Shown here: positions 1-5,153 of the stretch, piece by piece
Layout of the letters: each line of letters opens with the position of its first letter
How positions within the stretch are numbered: position 1 is the first letter of the stretch
Assembly: GCA_903910495.1 (NCBI GenBank)
Contig: CAIVZW010000474.1
Span: forward strand, 1 to 9,714
DNA: 9,714 nt
DNA from: an uncultured beta proteobacterium
Lineage (GTDB): Bacteria > Pseudomonadota > Gammaproteobacteria > Burkholderiales > Rhodocyclaceae
Reading direction: 5' to 3'
The notes under the pieces: generated by a model
Seen by the model: only the letters and a program-made list of their open reading frames with translations
What the model was told of the DNA's origin: nothing
Database searches by the model: none
Program-made: the position numbers and the translations under genes

Positions 1-2
1 AG

Positions 3-64
3 GCTCACCACGAACGGGTTTTTAAGCTATCACCCAAAGGGTGAAACACCCGTTCGCCCTGAGC
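3..64. repeat. REP-like inverted repeat (long hairpin)
   Basis: The arms GCTCA-NNN-CGAACGGGT (3-19) and its reverse complement (48-64) pair over 14 of 17 positions; the middle three bases do not match. A second small stem lies inside, CACCC (31-35) with GGGTG (39-43) around an AAA loop. The arms resemble the GCTCA...CGAACGG extragenic palindromes often scattered through proteobacterial genomes (from memory, not searched). The left flank is cut by the window edge, so the full unit cannot be measured. It probably marks intergenic DNA outside the cluster, or a transcription or mRNA stability element. Confidence 0.6.
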
Positions 65-262
65 AGCCGGCACAGCGGGCGTGTCCCCCAGGGGGATTTG
101 AGCCCAAGGCCCCGTTGCCTTCGGGGCATCGAAGGGTACGTTATCTTGCAACTGCGGTTTTGGCTCATTCAGGATTGGGCGCTGACCGTCTCTTGATGGC
201 CGCACTGAGACAGTTGCCCCGTCATTATGGCTTCTCGGGCGACCGGATAAACGGTTTGGTAG
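65..262. other. Non-coding stretch with small GC-rich hairpins
   Basis: I see no recognisable gene here. Two short GC-rich inverted repeats stand out: TCCCCC-A-GGGGGA at 84-96, and GCCCC (109-113) with GGGGC (123-127). An open frame on the minus strand (stop near base 5) is rich in proline, runs through the REP-like repeat and has no family resemblance, so I treat it as chance. The stretch may be remnant DNA at the left boundary of the cluster. Confidence 0.4.
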
Positions 263-519
263 CGGCTCGCGCTGTCTTCTCAGTGCGACAGCATCAGATA
301 GCCCAGCACCAGATCGATCATGTGTTGTTGCCGCTCGACTTTTGCCTTTGGATTACTCAGGTCGCGTCTGAATACGGTGCTCAGGGTGTCGTTGTTGGAG
401 AGATAGAAATAGCTCAGTGCGGCAATCGAGATATAGAGCTGGAGCGGGTCTACGCCGCCTCGAAACAGTTTTTCGTTTTGCCCACGGATGAGGATTTCAT
501 TGAGAGTGTCGATGAGTTT
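263..519. repeat. Direct repeat, left copy (tetR 3' end)
   Basis: This 257-base block matches 9192-9448 in the same orientation at a constant offset of 8929, with no insertions or deletions. Over the coding part (280-519) 228 of 240 bases are identical; over the 17 bases past the stop codon 13 match. Homology ends abruptly at 519/520, inside the coding frame. The two copies bracket the entire gene cluster. Confidence 0.9.
280..519 (-). pseudogene. Truncated TetR-family regulator, C-terminal remnant
   Basis: Reading on the minus strand, codons from KLIDTLNEIL to GYLMLSH-stop reproduce the last 79 residues of the TetR regulator at the right end of the window with no amino-acid difference. The N-terminal helix-turn-helix domain and the first part of the ligand-binding domain are missing: upstream of base 519 the sequence becomes unrelated. 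The frame stays open for about 21 further unrelated codons, to a possible TTG start at 582, with an ATG at 540, so a short HTH-less polypeptide of 86-100 residues could be made. No strong ribosome binding site at sensible spacing supports this. Most likely it is a recently broken gene left by the recombination that installed the cluster. Confidence 0.85.
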
Positions 520-577
520 ACACTGGGTGTGTTTTTGCATTCCCTGTGTTGTTGCCGCGACGTACAGACTGCTCGTG

Positions 578-587
578 GACAATTGTC
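578..587. promoter_or_regulatory. Palindrome upstream of aspartate dehydrogenase
   Basis: GACAATTGTC is a perfect 10-base palindrome about 64 bases before the start codon of the dehydrogenase, just inside the junction with the tetR remnant. It has the size and placement of a regulator half-site pair. It differs from the TTGG...CCAA sites in front of the GntR genes, so if it is an operator it probably serves a different protein. A weak promoter could overlap it (TTGTCG at 583-588 and TAAATG at 604-609, with only a 15-base spacer). Function is inferred. Confidence 0.3.
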
Positions 588-650
588 GTCTTCCCGCACA
601 ACGTAAATGTGAGAACCGACTTGGACAGCAGGACTATTTTTGGAGAATTC

Positions 651-1436
651 ATGAGAAAACTTAAACTGGGCATCGTCGGATGCGGATTTCTGGGAACTAT
701 CGTCGTGGACGCATGGCGCAGTGGCTTGCTTGAGGACTTCGAAATTGTTGGCTGTACGAGCCGTTTGCGCGAATCCGCTGATCTCCTGGCAGGAAAAGCG
801 GGATGCATGGCGTGCTCTAATCTGGAAGAGTTGCTGGCATTGGCTCCGGATTACGTGGTGGAAGCCGCTTCTCCTGCCGTGATGAAGGACATCACGGAGA
901 AAGTGCTCAGAAACGGCAGTAACCTGATCGTGCTGTCAATAGGCGCATTTGCTGACGACGATTTCTACGAAAAAACCAAACAGCTGGCACGAGAGACCGG
1001 TACCCGGGTACATCTGGCATCCGGTGCAATCGGCGGCTTTGATGTCCTGCGCACCGCCGCGTTGATGAGCAACATTCAATCCAGCATTACCACTGAAAGA
1101 GGACCCGCATCGCTGAAGGGCACACCTTTTTTCACGGATAGGCTGCTGGATGATAACGAAAAATCCCAAGTATTTTCCGGCAGTGCAAAAGAGGCCATCG
1201 CGCATTTCCCTACCAGGGCCAATGTGGCCGTTGCCACCGCGCTGACAACCACCGGTCCGGAAAAAACTACCGTCACCATCCGAAGCGTGCCGGGCTTCAA
1301 GGGCGATGACCACCGGATTGAAGTAATTGGCGACGAAATACGCGTGGTTATAGACATCTACTCCAAGACCAGCGCCATTGCCGGGTGGAGCGTCGTGGCG
1401 CTATTACGTAATCTGGTTTCGCCCATCGTATTCTGA
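651..1436 (+). CDS. nadX: Aspartate dehydrogenase family protein (divergent)
   Basis: The 261-residue product fits the aspartate dehydrogenase (NadX/DUF108) family in length and layout. The family oxidises L-aspartate with NAD(P)+ to iminoaspartate or oxaloacetate plus ammonia in the cytoplasm. A Rossmann signature GIVGCGFLG is at residues 7-15, the family motif SGAIGGFD at about 124-131, FP..ANVA at 186-193, and a histidine in DDHRIEV at 221 sits where the family has its active-site histidine. SKTSAI near 238-243 matches the usual PKTS segment. The start at 651 is set by GGAG at 642-645; an in-frame ATG at 546 lacks such support and would overlap the tetR remnant. Oddities: FPKNxNVA reads FPTRANVA, and the conserved DP before the histidine is missing, so the substrate may not be aspartate. 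It is convergent with the GntR genes and sits alone in its transcription unit. Confidence 0.82.
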   Translation: MRKLKLGIVGCGFLGTIVVDAWRSGLLEDFEIVGCTSRLRESADLLAGKAGCMACSNLEELLALAPDYVVEAASPAVMKDITEKVLRNGSNLIVLSIGAFADDDFYEKTKQLARETGTRVHLASGAIGGFDVLRTAALMSNIQSSITTERGPASLKGTPFFTDRLLDDNEKSQVFSGSAKEAIAHFPTRANVAVATALTTTGPEKTTVTIRSVPGFKGDDHRIEVIGDEIRVVIDIYSKTSAIAGWSVVALLRNLVSPIVF

Positions 1437-1513
1437 AAATGGGCAATTCAGCGCCGAGTGCATGCGTGGGCCAGGCGCTACGGACTTATTTATATGGAAT
1501 AAAACGGACGGGA

Positions 1514-1530
1514 GCCAGGCAGTACCTGGC
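1514..1530. terminator. Hairpin between convergent genes
   Basis: GCCAGG (1514-1519) and CCTGGC (1525-1530) form a perfect 6-base stem with a 5-base loop in the 117-base gap between the stop codons of the dehydrogenase and the first GntR gene. Placement suits termination of either transcript. There is no U-tract on the plus strand; on the minus strand a TTTT run follows about 11 bases after the stem, so as an intrinsic terminator it would be weak. Confidence 0.35.
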
Positions 1531-1553
1531 GGACCTCTTGAAAATCGTTGCCG

Positions 1554-2267
1554 TTATTGTGCTGCGGGGGTCTCTTGCCAACTGGAAACGAAACGCTTTC
1601 TGGCAATCTTCATATGTCGGTGCATCGCCGCACGGGCGGCTTTCGCATCCCTGGACTTCACCGCGGCCAGGATCTCGCGGTGCTCGATGATCAGCCGCTG
1701 CCAGATTGCCTCAGTATGGAAGTGTACTTCCAGTTGCAAGTAGAGGGGTTGTTCGCGAAGTGACCACATCAGTTGCGAAGCCATCGCCAGCGCACCATTG
1801 CCCGAAGCTTCGGCGAGGGCAAAATGAAAGCGGCGATCATATTCCACATGCTTCGGATCACTTGCCAGACAGCACACCATATCCCCCAGCGCCTGCGACA
1901 TGGCTGTCACCTGTTCGTCCGATGCATTCTTGGCCGCCAGTGCAGCGACCTCTGACTCGATCAGATCACGCGCGCTGAGCACCTCGAACGGCCCCGGCAA
2001 CGGTATTCCGCTCGAACTGGCGATTCTGTCCGGCGCGGGTTCAACTACAAACACGCCGGCGCCGCCGCGGATCTCGACTCGCCCTTCGACTTCCAGTGTT
2101 ATCAGCGCTTCGCGTACGGTCGGACGGCTGACGCTCAACTTCTCGGCCAACATGCGCTCGGCCGGCAATCGATCACCCGGTTTGTATTTGCCAGACTCGA
2201 TTTCGTGGCGTATGTGGTCGGCGATCTGCCGGTACAGGCGGCGGCTGTCAATTGATTCGCTGGGCAT
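1554..2267 (-). CDS. GntR-family regulator, FCD subfamily (downstream paralogue)
   Basis: This 237-residue protein has an N-terminal winged helix (about residues 8-75: LYRQIADHIR, PGDRLPAERMLAEKL, then SRPTVREAL as recognition helix) and a C-terminal FCD ligand-binding domain. Likely FCD metal or ligand residues are D144, H148, H196 and H218. FCD regulators such as PdhR, LldR and FadR usually repress operons and release DNA on binding a carboxylate. AAAAGGA about 6 bases before the ATG supports the start at 2267. The gene begins 29 bases after the stop of its paralogue at 2297-3019 and is probably co-transcribed with it. The two are alike along their whole length (PLPGPFEVL, DMVCCLAS, PKHVEYD, AEASGNGAL shared), so they arose by tandem duplication. 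The effector is unknown. Confidence 0.9.
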   Translation of the reverse strand: MPSESIDSRRLYRQIADHIRHEIESGKYKPGDRLPAERMLAEKLSVSRPTVREALITLEVEGRVEIRGGAGVFVVEPAPDRIASSSGIPLPGPFEVLSARDLIESEVAALAAKNASDEQVTAMSQALGDMVCCLASDPKHVEYDRRFHFALAEASGNGALAMASQLMWSLREQPLYLQLEVHFHTEAIWQRLIIEHREILAAVKSRDAKAARAAMHRHMKIARKRFVSSWQETPAAQ

Positions 2268-2296
2268 GGTGTCCTTTTCTCATCGCGCACAAAGTA

Positions 2297-3019
2297 TCAT
2301 CTTTCTGGTCCGCTGGAAACAACAACACGCCTGCGCACCTTCTGCAGATGACGATGCATCGCCGCGCGTGCGGCCTTGGCGTCACCTCGCTCGACCGCTT
2401 TGAGAATCTCGCGGTGTTCGATGATTATCTGCTGCCAGACCGATTCATTGTACGAATGATCCTGCAGTCTTGGATAGAGCGGTTTGATCCACAGCGCTTT
2501 CATGCTTTGTACCAGCGCGCCGTTGCCGCTCGCTTCAGCGAGAATGAAGTGGAAACAATGATCGTATTCGACATGCTTTGGCTCGCTTGCCAAGCAGCAG
2601 ACCATGTCACTCAGCACGCGCGTCATTCTTGCGATCATTTCGGGTGAAGCGTTCCTGGCAGCCAGTGCGGCCACCTCGGGCTCGATCAGGTCGCGAGCAT
2701 AAAGCACCTCAAAAGGCCCGGGTAGCGGCAAACTGCTGATCGTCACAGAAACGGCCAGCGGCGCTGCATCTGGCGCCAGTGTTTGCGGTCTGACCATGAC
2801 GAAGGCGCCGGCGCCGCCGTCGAAATCGATCCAGCCGTCGACTTCCAGTGCGATCAATGCCTCGCGAACTGAGGGGCGGCTCACGCCCAATTCAACTGCC
2901 AGAATCCGTTCCGCCGGCAAACGCTTGCCCGGCCAGTATTCTCCAGTCTCGATGAGGCGGATGATCTGGTCAGCAATCTGACGATAGAGCCGGCGATTAG
3001 CTATCGATTTGATCGGCAT
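2297..3019 (-). CDS. GntR-family regulator, FCD subfamily (upstream paralogue)
   Basis: This 240-residue protein has the same architecture as its neighbour: winged helix at about residues 8-75 with SRPSVREAL as recognition helix, a linker that is a few residues longer (around 78-98), and an FCD domain with D153, H157, H202 and H224 as the probable metal or ligand set. The recognition helix differs from that of the paralogue mainly by one Thr/Ser swap, so the two should bind the same or very similar DNA and could form heterodimers. It is the first gene of the divergent regulator unit and faces the cupin/TRAP operon across 640 bases with three operator-like sites. No clear Shine-Dalgarno lies before the ATG at 3019; the start is chosen by alignment with the paralogue (MPxxSIxxRRLYRQIAD). 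Confidence 0.9.
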   Translation of the reverse strand: MPIKSIANRRLYRQIADQIIRLIETGEYWPGKRLPAERILAVELGVSRPSVREALIALEVDGWIDFDGGAGAFVMVRPQTLAPDAAPLAVSVTISSLPLPGPFEVLYARDLIEPEVAALAARNASPEMIARMTRVLSDMVCCLASEPKHVEYDHCFHFILAEASGNGALVQSMKALWIKPLYPRLQDHSYNESVWQQIIIEHREILKAVERGDAKAARAAMHRHLQKVRRRVVVSSGPER

Positions 3020-3061
3020 GTGTGTAAGTGTGGATGAATTCCGTCATAAGCGAATTTCAAT

Positions 3062-3074
3062 TTGGCTAGACCAA
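3062..3074. promoter_or_regulatory. PdhR-like operator, site 1
   Basis: TTGGC-TAG-ACCAA is an imperfect inverted repeat of the TTGGT-N3-ACCAA type known for PdhR-like FCD/GntR proteins, with one departure from symmetry (C for T in the left arm). It lies 43 bases before the start of the upstream GntR gene, consistent with autorepression. Binding is inferred. Confidence 0.6.
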
Positions 3075-3102
3075 AACTGGCTACAAATGAAATACTTCAC
3101 TT

Positions 3103-3115
3103 TTGGCAAGACCAA
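3103..3115. promoter_or_regulatory. PdhR-like operator, site 2
   Basis: TTGGC-AAG-ACCAA is the best copy of the motif and is followed by TT; it differs by one base from the PdhR-type core TTGGT-AAG-ACCAA. Its centre is 41 bases from that of site 1, about four helical turns, so two dimers would lie on the same face of the DNA. Confidence 0.65.
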
Positions 3116-3139
3116 TTAGACTCGCACGCAGATTTTCTT

Positions 3140-3152
3140 GTGTCAAGACCAA
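3140..3152. promoter_or_regulatory. PdhR-like operator, site 3 (degenerate left arm)
   Basis: GTGTC-AAG-ACCAA matches site 2 at 11 of 13 positions; the right arm is identical and the left is weaker. The centre lies 37 bases from site 2. On the minus strand this site contains TTGACA (complement of 3141-3146), a consensus -35 hexamer, although no good -10 stands at 16-18 bases from it. Confidence 0.5.
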
Positions 3153-3406
3153 AAGATGAAAACCCATACGCACGAAAAACGCCGATACTTGACCGCTATT
3201 TTGTCGTTCTACTCGCTAAATAGGCCATTATAACTGGGTCTTAGGCGATTCTATCGAATCTTCCCCGGATCAACTGTTGGCTGTCGGCAATGCGGATGTC
3301 GGCACGGTGCAGAAGACTCGGGCGAGCTTCAGGAAGAGCTTGGGTGACGAGTGTAGTGCTTGCCAGCCGGAAACAATGGTGCAAGATTGGACTTACCTAT
3401 AATCGC

Positions 3407-3435
3407 TTGAAAACTATACAAAACATATATATATC
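3407..3435 (+). promoter_or_regulatory. Candidate sigma-70 promoter for the cupin/TRAP operon
   Basis: TTGAAA (3407-3412) and TATATC (3430-3435) are separated by 17 bases inside the AT-rich tract, pointing towards the cupin gene. A perfect TATAAT also occurs just upstream at 3398-3403 but without a recognisable -35. AT-rich sequence throws up such matches easily, so confidence is limited. Confidence 0.35.
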
Positions 3436-3504
3436 ATTAAGATAGAATTTTTAAACAAACAAATTAATAGATAAAACATAAAAAACAGTAACATTACAAA
3501 TATC

Positions 3505-3531
3505 TTTACAAAAACAAAATAATGGAATAAT
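3505..3531 (+). promoter_or_regulatory. Second candidate promoter, next to a palindrome
   Basis: TTTACA (3505-3510) and AATAAT (3526-3531) are each one mismatch from consensus but have a short 15-base spacer. What makes the pair worth noting is the perfect palindrome at 3536-3545, exactly where an operator would cover the transcription start. The leader to the cupin start codon would be about 120 bases. Confidence 0.3.
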
Positions 3532-3535
3532 TTAC

Positions 3536-3545
3536 GCAACGTTGC
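3536..3545. promoter_or_regulatory. Palindromic operator candidate GCAACGTTGC
   Basis: GCAACGTTGC is a perfect 10-base palindrome with a central CG. This symmetry is typical of LacI/GalR-type operators, but no LacI-family gene is in the window. It is distinct from the PdhR-like sites. It lies 115 bases before the cupin start codon. Confidence 0.4.
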
Positions 3546-3549
3546 ATTC

Positions 3550-3562
3550 TGGGTCTTGTCCG
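3550..3562. promoter_or_regulatory. Weak PdhR-like site near the cupin gene
   Basis: On the minus strand this reads CGGAC-AAG-ACCCA, matching site 2 at 9 of 13 positions, including the central CAAGACC. It is nearer the operon than the three strong sites and could let the GntR proteins act on the cupin promoter or loop DNA to it. A still weaker match lies at 3235-3247. This is an inference from similarity only. Confidence 0.25.
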
Positions 3563-3659
3563 TGATGGTGTTCGGCGGGTCCAGTAGGAAACAGAAATCC
3601 GTCAATTGAAACGAGTAACGCAGAAATTTATCAACCATACATTTTCAGGAGTCGCAATC

Positions 3660-4028
3660 GTGTCAAACGCAAACAAGTACTTCAAAACCATCAAGGACAT
3701 TCCTTATATTGCCTTTAACGACAAGGCCAAAACCAGGTTCATCCTGGGAGATCAAACGCTAGTGAGTTTCATCGAGCAGGAAGCCGGCGCTGAATTTCCG
3801 ATTCACTCGCATGACTGCGAACAGATCCTCATCATCCTGGAAGGATCTGAAGAACACTTCATCGACGGCGAAACCGTCCACATGGAAGCCGGTGATGTCT
3901 GCATTCATCCGGCCAATGTGCTCCATGGTGGTCATACGAAAACGGGATTCAAGGGCATCGATATTTTTGCTCCGCCCAGAAAAGAGCATCTGGAACTGAT
4001 GGAAAAACACGGGCAACTCAAGAAGTAA
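3660..4028 (+). CDS. Small single-domain cupin protein
   Basis: The product is a 122-residue cupin, a single beta-barrel of the type that binds a divalent metal. Motif 1 is G43-(X5)-H49-S-H51-DC-E54, and motif 2 runs AGDVCIHPANVLH with H89, giving a plausible three-His/one-Glu site. No signal peptide is present, so it is cytoplasmic. I chose the GTG at 3660 because AGGAG at 3647-3651 sits 8 bases before it; an in-frame TTG at 3606 has no such site. It is the first gene of the operon, 27 bases before the TRAP binding protein. Small cupins in such operons can be isomerases, lyases, dioxygenases or ligand sensors. Which applies here cannot be told. Confidence 0.85.
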   Translation: MSNANKYFKTIKDIPYIAFNDKAKTRFILGDQTLVSFIEQEAGAEFPIHSHDCEQILIILEGSEEHFIDGETVHMEAGDVCIHPANVLHGGHTKTGFKGIDIFAPPRKEHLELMEKHGQLKK

Positions 4029-4055
4029 CCCCACTACTCGAAGGAGGGAATCAAA

Positions 4056-5054
4056 ATGAAAAAGTCACAATGTCTCATGCTGGCCTTGGCGTTTCTGACA
4101 ACATCCGCAACCCTGGTGAACGACGTTCAAGCGCAAACTCCAATCAAGATGAGGTTCGGCCACTATGCGCCTGCTGGGCATCCCGGTGACCAGGCCGCAA
4201 AAATGTTTGCTGAGGGAGTTGCCAAACGGACAAACGGTGCAGTGGTCGTTTCAGTGTTTCCTGACAACCAATTAGGTTCTCCCCCGGAACAGTTGGAGCA
4301 GAACATCATGGGCGCCATTGACATGAGTGTGCCGACACAGGGAGCCCTGGACAAGTATTCCAAGAAGTTCGCGGTCGTCATGTTGCCCTTCATCTTCAGA
4401 GACGCTCAGCACGCTTACAAGGTTCTGGATGGACCCTTCCTGCAATGGGCTGCGCCTGACCTGGACAAACAAGGGCTTATCTTCCTGTCCAACTGGGAAT
4501 GGGGGTTCCGTAACCTGACGAATAGCGTCCGACCCATTAACGTACCGGACGATGTCAAGGGTCTGAAGATCAGGACTCCGCCGGAAGTTCAGTTGCAAGC
4601 AGCGATGGAAGCTCTGGGCGGTAATGTGACAAAAATTGCATTTCCAGAATTATTCATGGCTTTGAAACAGAACGTGATTGATGCGCAGGAAAACCCGCTA
4701 TCTGTCATTTTCCACAACAAGTTTTACGAAGCCCAAAAGCATCTGGCGCTCACCAACCACGTCTATAACTCATGGGTGCACGTCATGAGCAAAAAAACCT
4801 GGGAAAAGCTGACGCCTGACCAGCAAAAAATCGTCAAGGAAGAAAGCAAAACGGCCGGTGACTGGATGCGCGCTGAAATTCAGAAGAATGAAGCCAATCT
4901 GGTCAGCCAGTTGAAAGAAAAAGGGATGCAGGTAACGACCCCGAAACAAGCCGACTTCAAGGAAAAAATGAAGCCCGCTTATGAGCGTATCGGCCAATAT
5001 GCAGGCAAGGAAAACGTCGAAATGTTTATGAAGATGGCCGAGGAAACCAAGTAA
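4056..5054 (+). CDS. dctP: TRAP transporter solute-binding protein (DctP family)
   Basis: This 332-residue periplasmic protein captures the substrate for the TRAP permease encoded downstream. A Sec signal peptide covers about residues 1-26 (KK, a hydrophobic core, then VQA before the cleavage). DctP-family landmarks are present: FGHYAPAGHP near 34-43, FRNLTN at 151-156, KGLKIRTPPE at 169-177 containing R173 (the position of the arginine that usually salt-bridges a substrate carboxylate), FPELFMALKQNVIDAQENP at 196-214, and TPDQQKIVKEES nearer the C-terminus. AAGGAGGG 8 bases before the ATG is a very strong ribosome binding site, fitting the high level needed for a binding protein. The conserved arginine suggests a carboxylate substrate, but its identity is not resolved. 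It is followed by a stem-loop before the permease gene. Confidence 0.95.
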   Translation: MKKSQCLMLALAFLTTSATLVNDVQAQTPIKMRFGHYAPAGHPGDQAAKMFAEGVAKRTNGAVVVSVFPDNQLGSPPEQLEQNIMGAIDMSVPTQGALDKYSKKFAVVMLPFIFRDAQHAYKVLDGPFLQWAAPDLDKQGLIFLSNWEWGFRNLTNSVRPINVPDDVKGLKIRTPPEVQLQAAMEALGGNVTKIAFPELFMALKQNVIDAQENPLSVIFHNKFYEAQKHLALTNHVYNSWVHVMSKKTWEKLTPDQQKIVKEESKTAGDWMRAEIQKNEANLVSQLKEKGMQVTTPKQADFKEKMKPAYERIGQYAGKENVEMFMKMAEETK

Positions 5055-5070
5055 TCATTAATGGTATTTG

Positions 5071-5107
5071 ATGACCCGGCGTCAGGTCAGGCTTGCCGCC
5101 GGGTTAT
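5071..5107 (+). promoter_or_regulatory. Intercistronic stem-loop after the binding-protein gene
   Basis: ATGACCCGGCG (5071-5081) pairs with CGCCGGGTTAT (5097-5107) over 11 base pairs, one of them G-U, with a 15-base loop. It starts 16 bases after the dctP stop codon and has no following U-tract, so it is more likely a 3'-end stabiliser or partial attenuator than a full terminator. Such a hairpin would give more binding protein than permease, as the transporter requires. Confidence 0.6.
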
Positions 5108-5153
5108 CGATTGTCTCGCTATCTCAAGATAAACAAAGGGAGTCGAAAAATTC

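Larger units (their letters stand above)
3160..3659. other. Gene-free region between regulators and operon
   Basis: This 500-base stretch contains no gene I can support. From about 3240 to 3395 the composition is mixed and short open frames show no recognised family. From about 3400 to 3535 it is strikingly AT-rich, with long A runs and TA steps, unlike the flanking genes. CTGGGTCTT occurs twice in direct orientation (3234-3242 and 3549-3557). It probably acts as the control region of the cupin/TRAP operon; the first half may be decayed coding or mobile DNA. Confidence 0.5.

Noticed and set aside
5..205. Minus-strand open frame through the REP-like region
   Set aside because: Proline-rich, overlaps a clear inverted repeat, weak start and no family resemblance; treated as chance.
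115..606. Plus-strand open frame of 163 codons covering the tetR remnant
   Set aside because: It is antisense to the TetR coding sequence; the same antisense frame appears at the right-hand copy, and the TetR frame is the one showing synonymous-only change.
546..650. N-terminal extension of the aspartate dehydrogenase
   Set aside because: The extension has no homology to the family, which begins at the Rossmann strand, and GGAG at 642-645 clearly supports the ATG at 651.
3160..3400. Possible decayed transposase or mobile-element fragment
   Set aside because: Short open frames exist and the DNA feels like remnant sequence, but I could identify no transposase motif, terminal inverted repeat or target duplication.
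3414..3638. Minus-strand open frame in the intergenic region
   Set aside because: Its residues follow from AT-rich sequence (Phe, Ile, Leu, Lys rich) and it lies opposite the cupin leader; it looks like low-complexity sequence and not a gene.
3606..3659. Longer cupin with a TTG start
   Set aside because: No ribosome binding site in front of it, while AGGAG stands 8 bases before the GTG at 3660.
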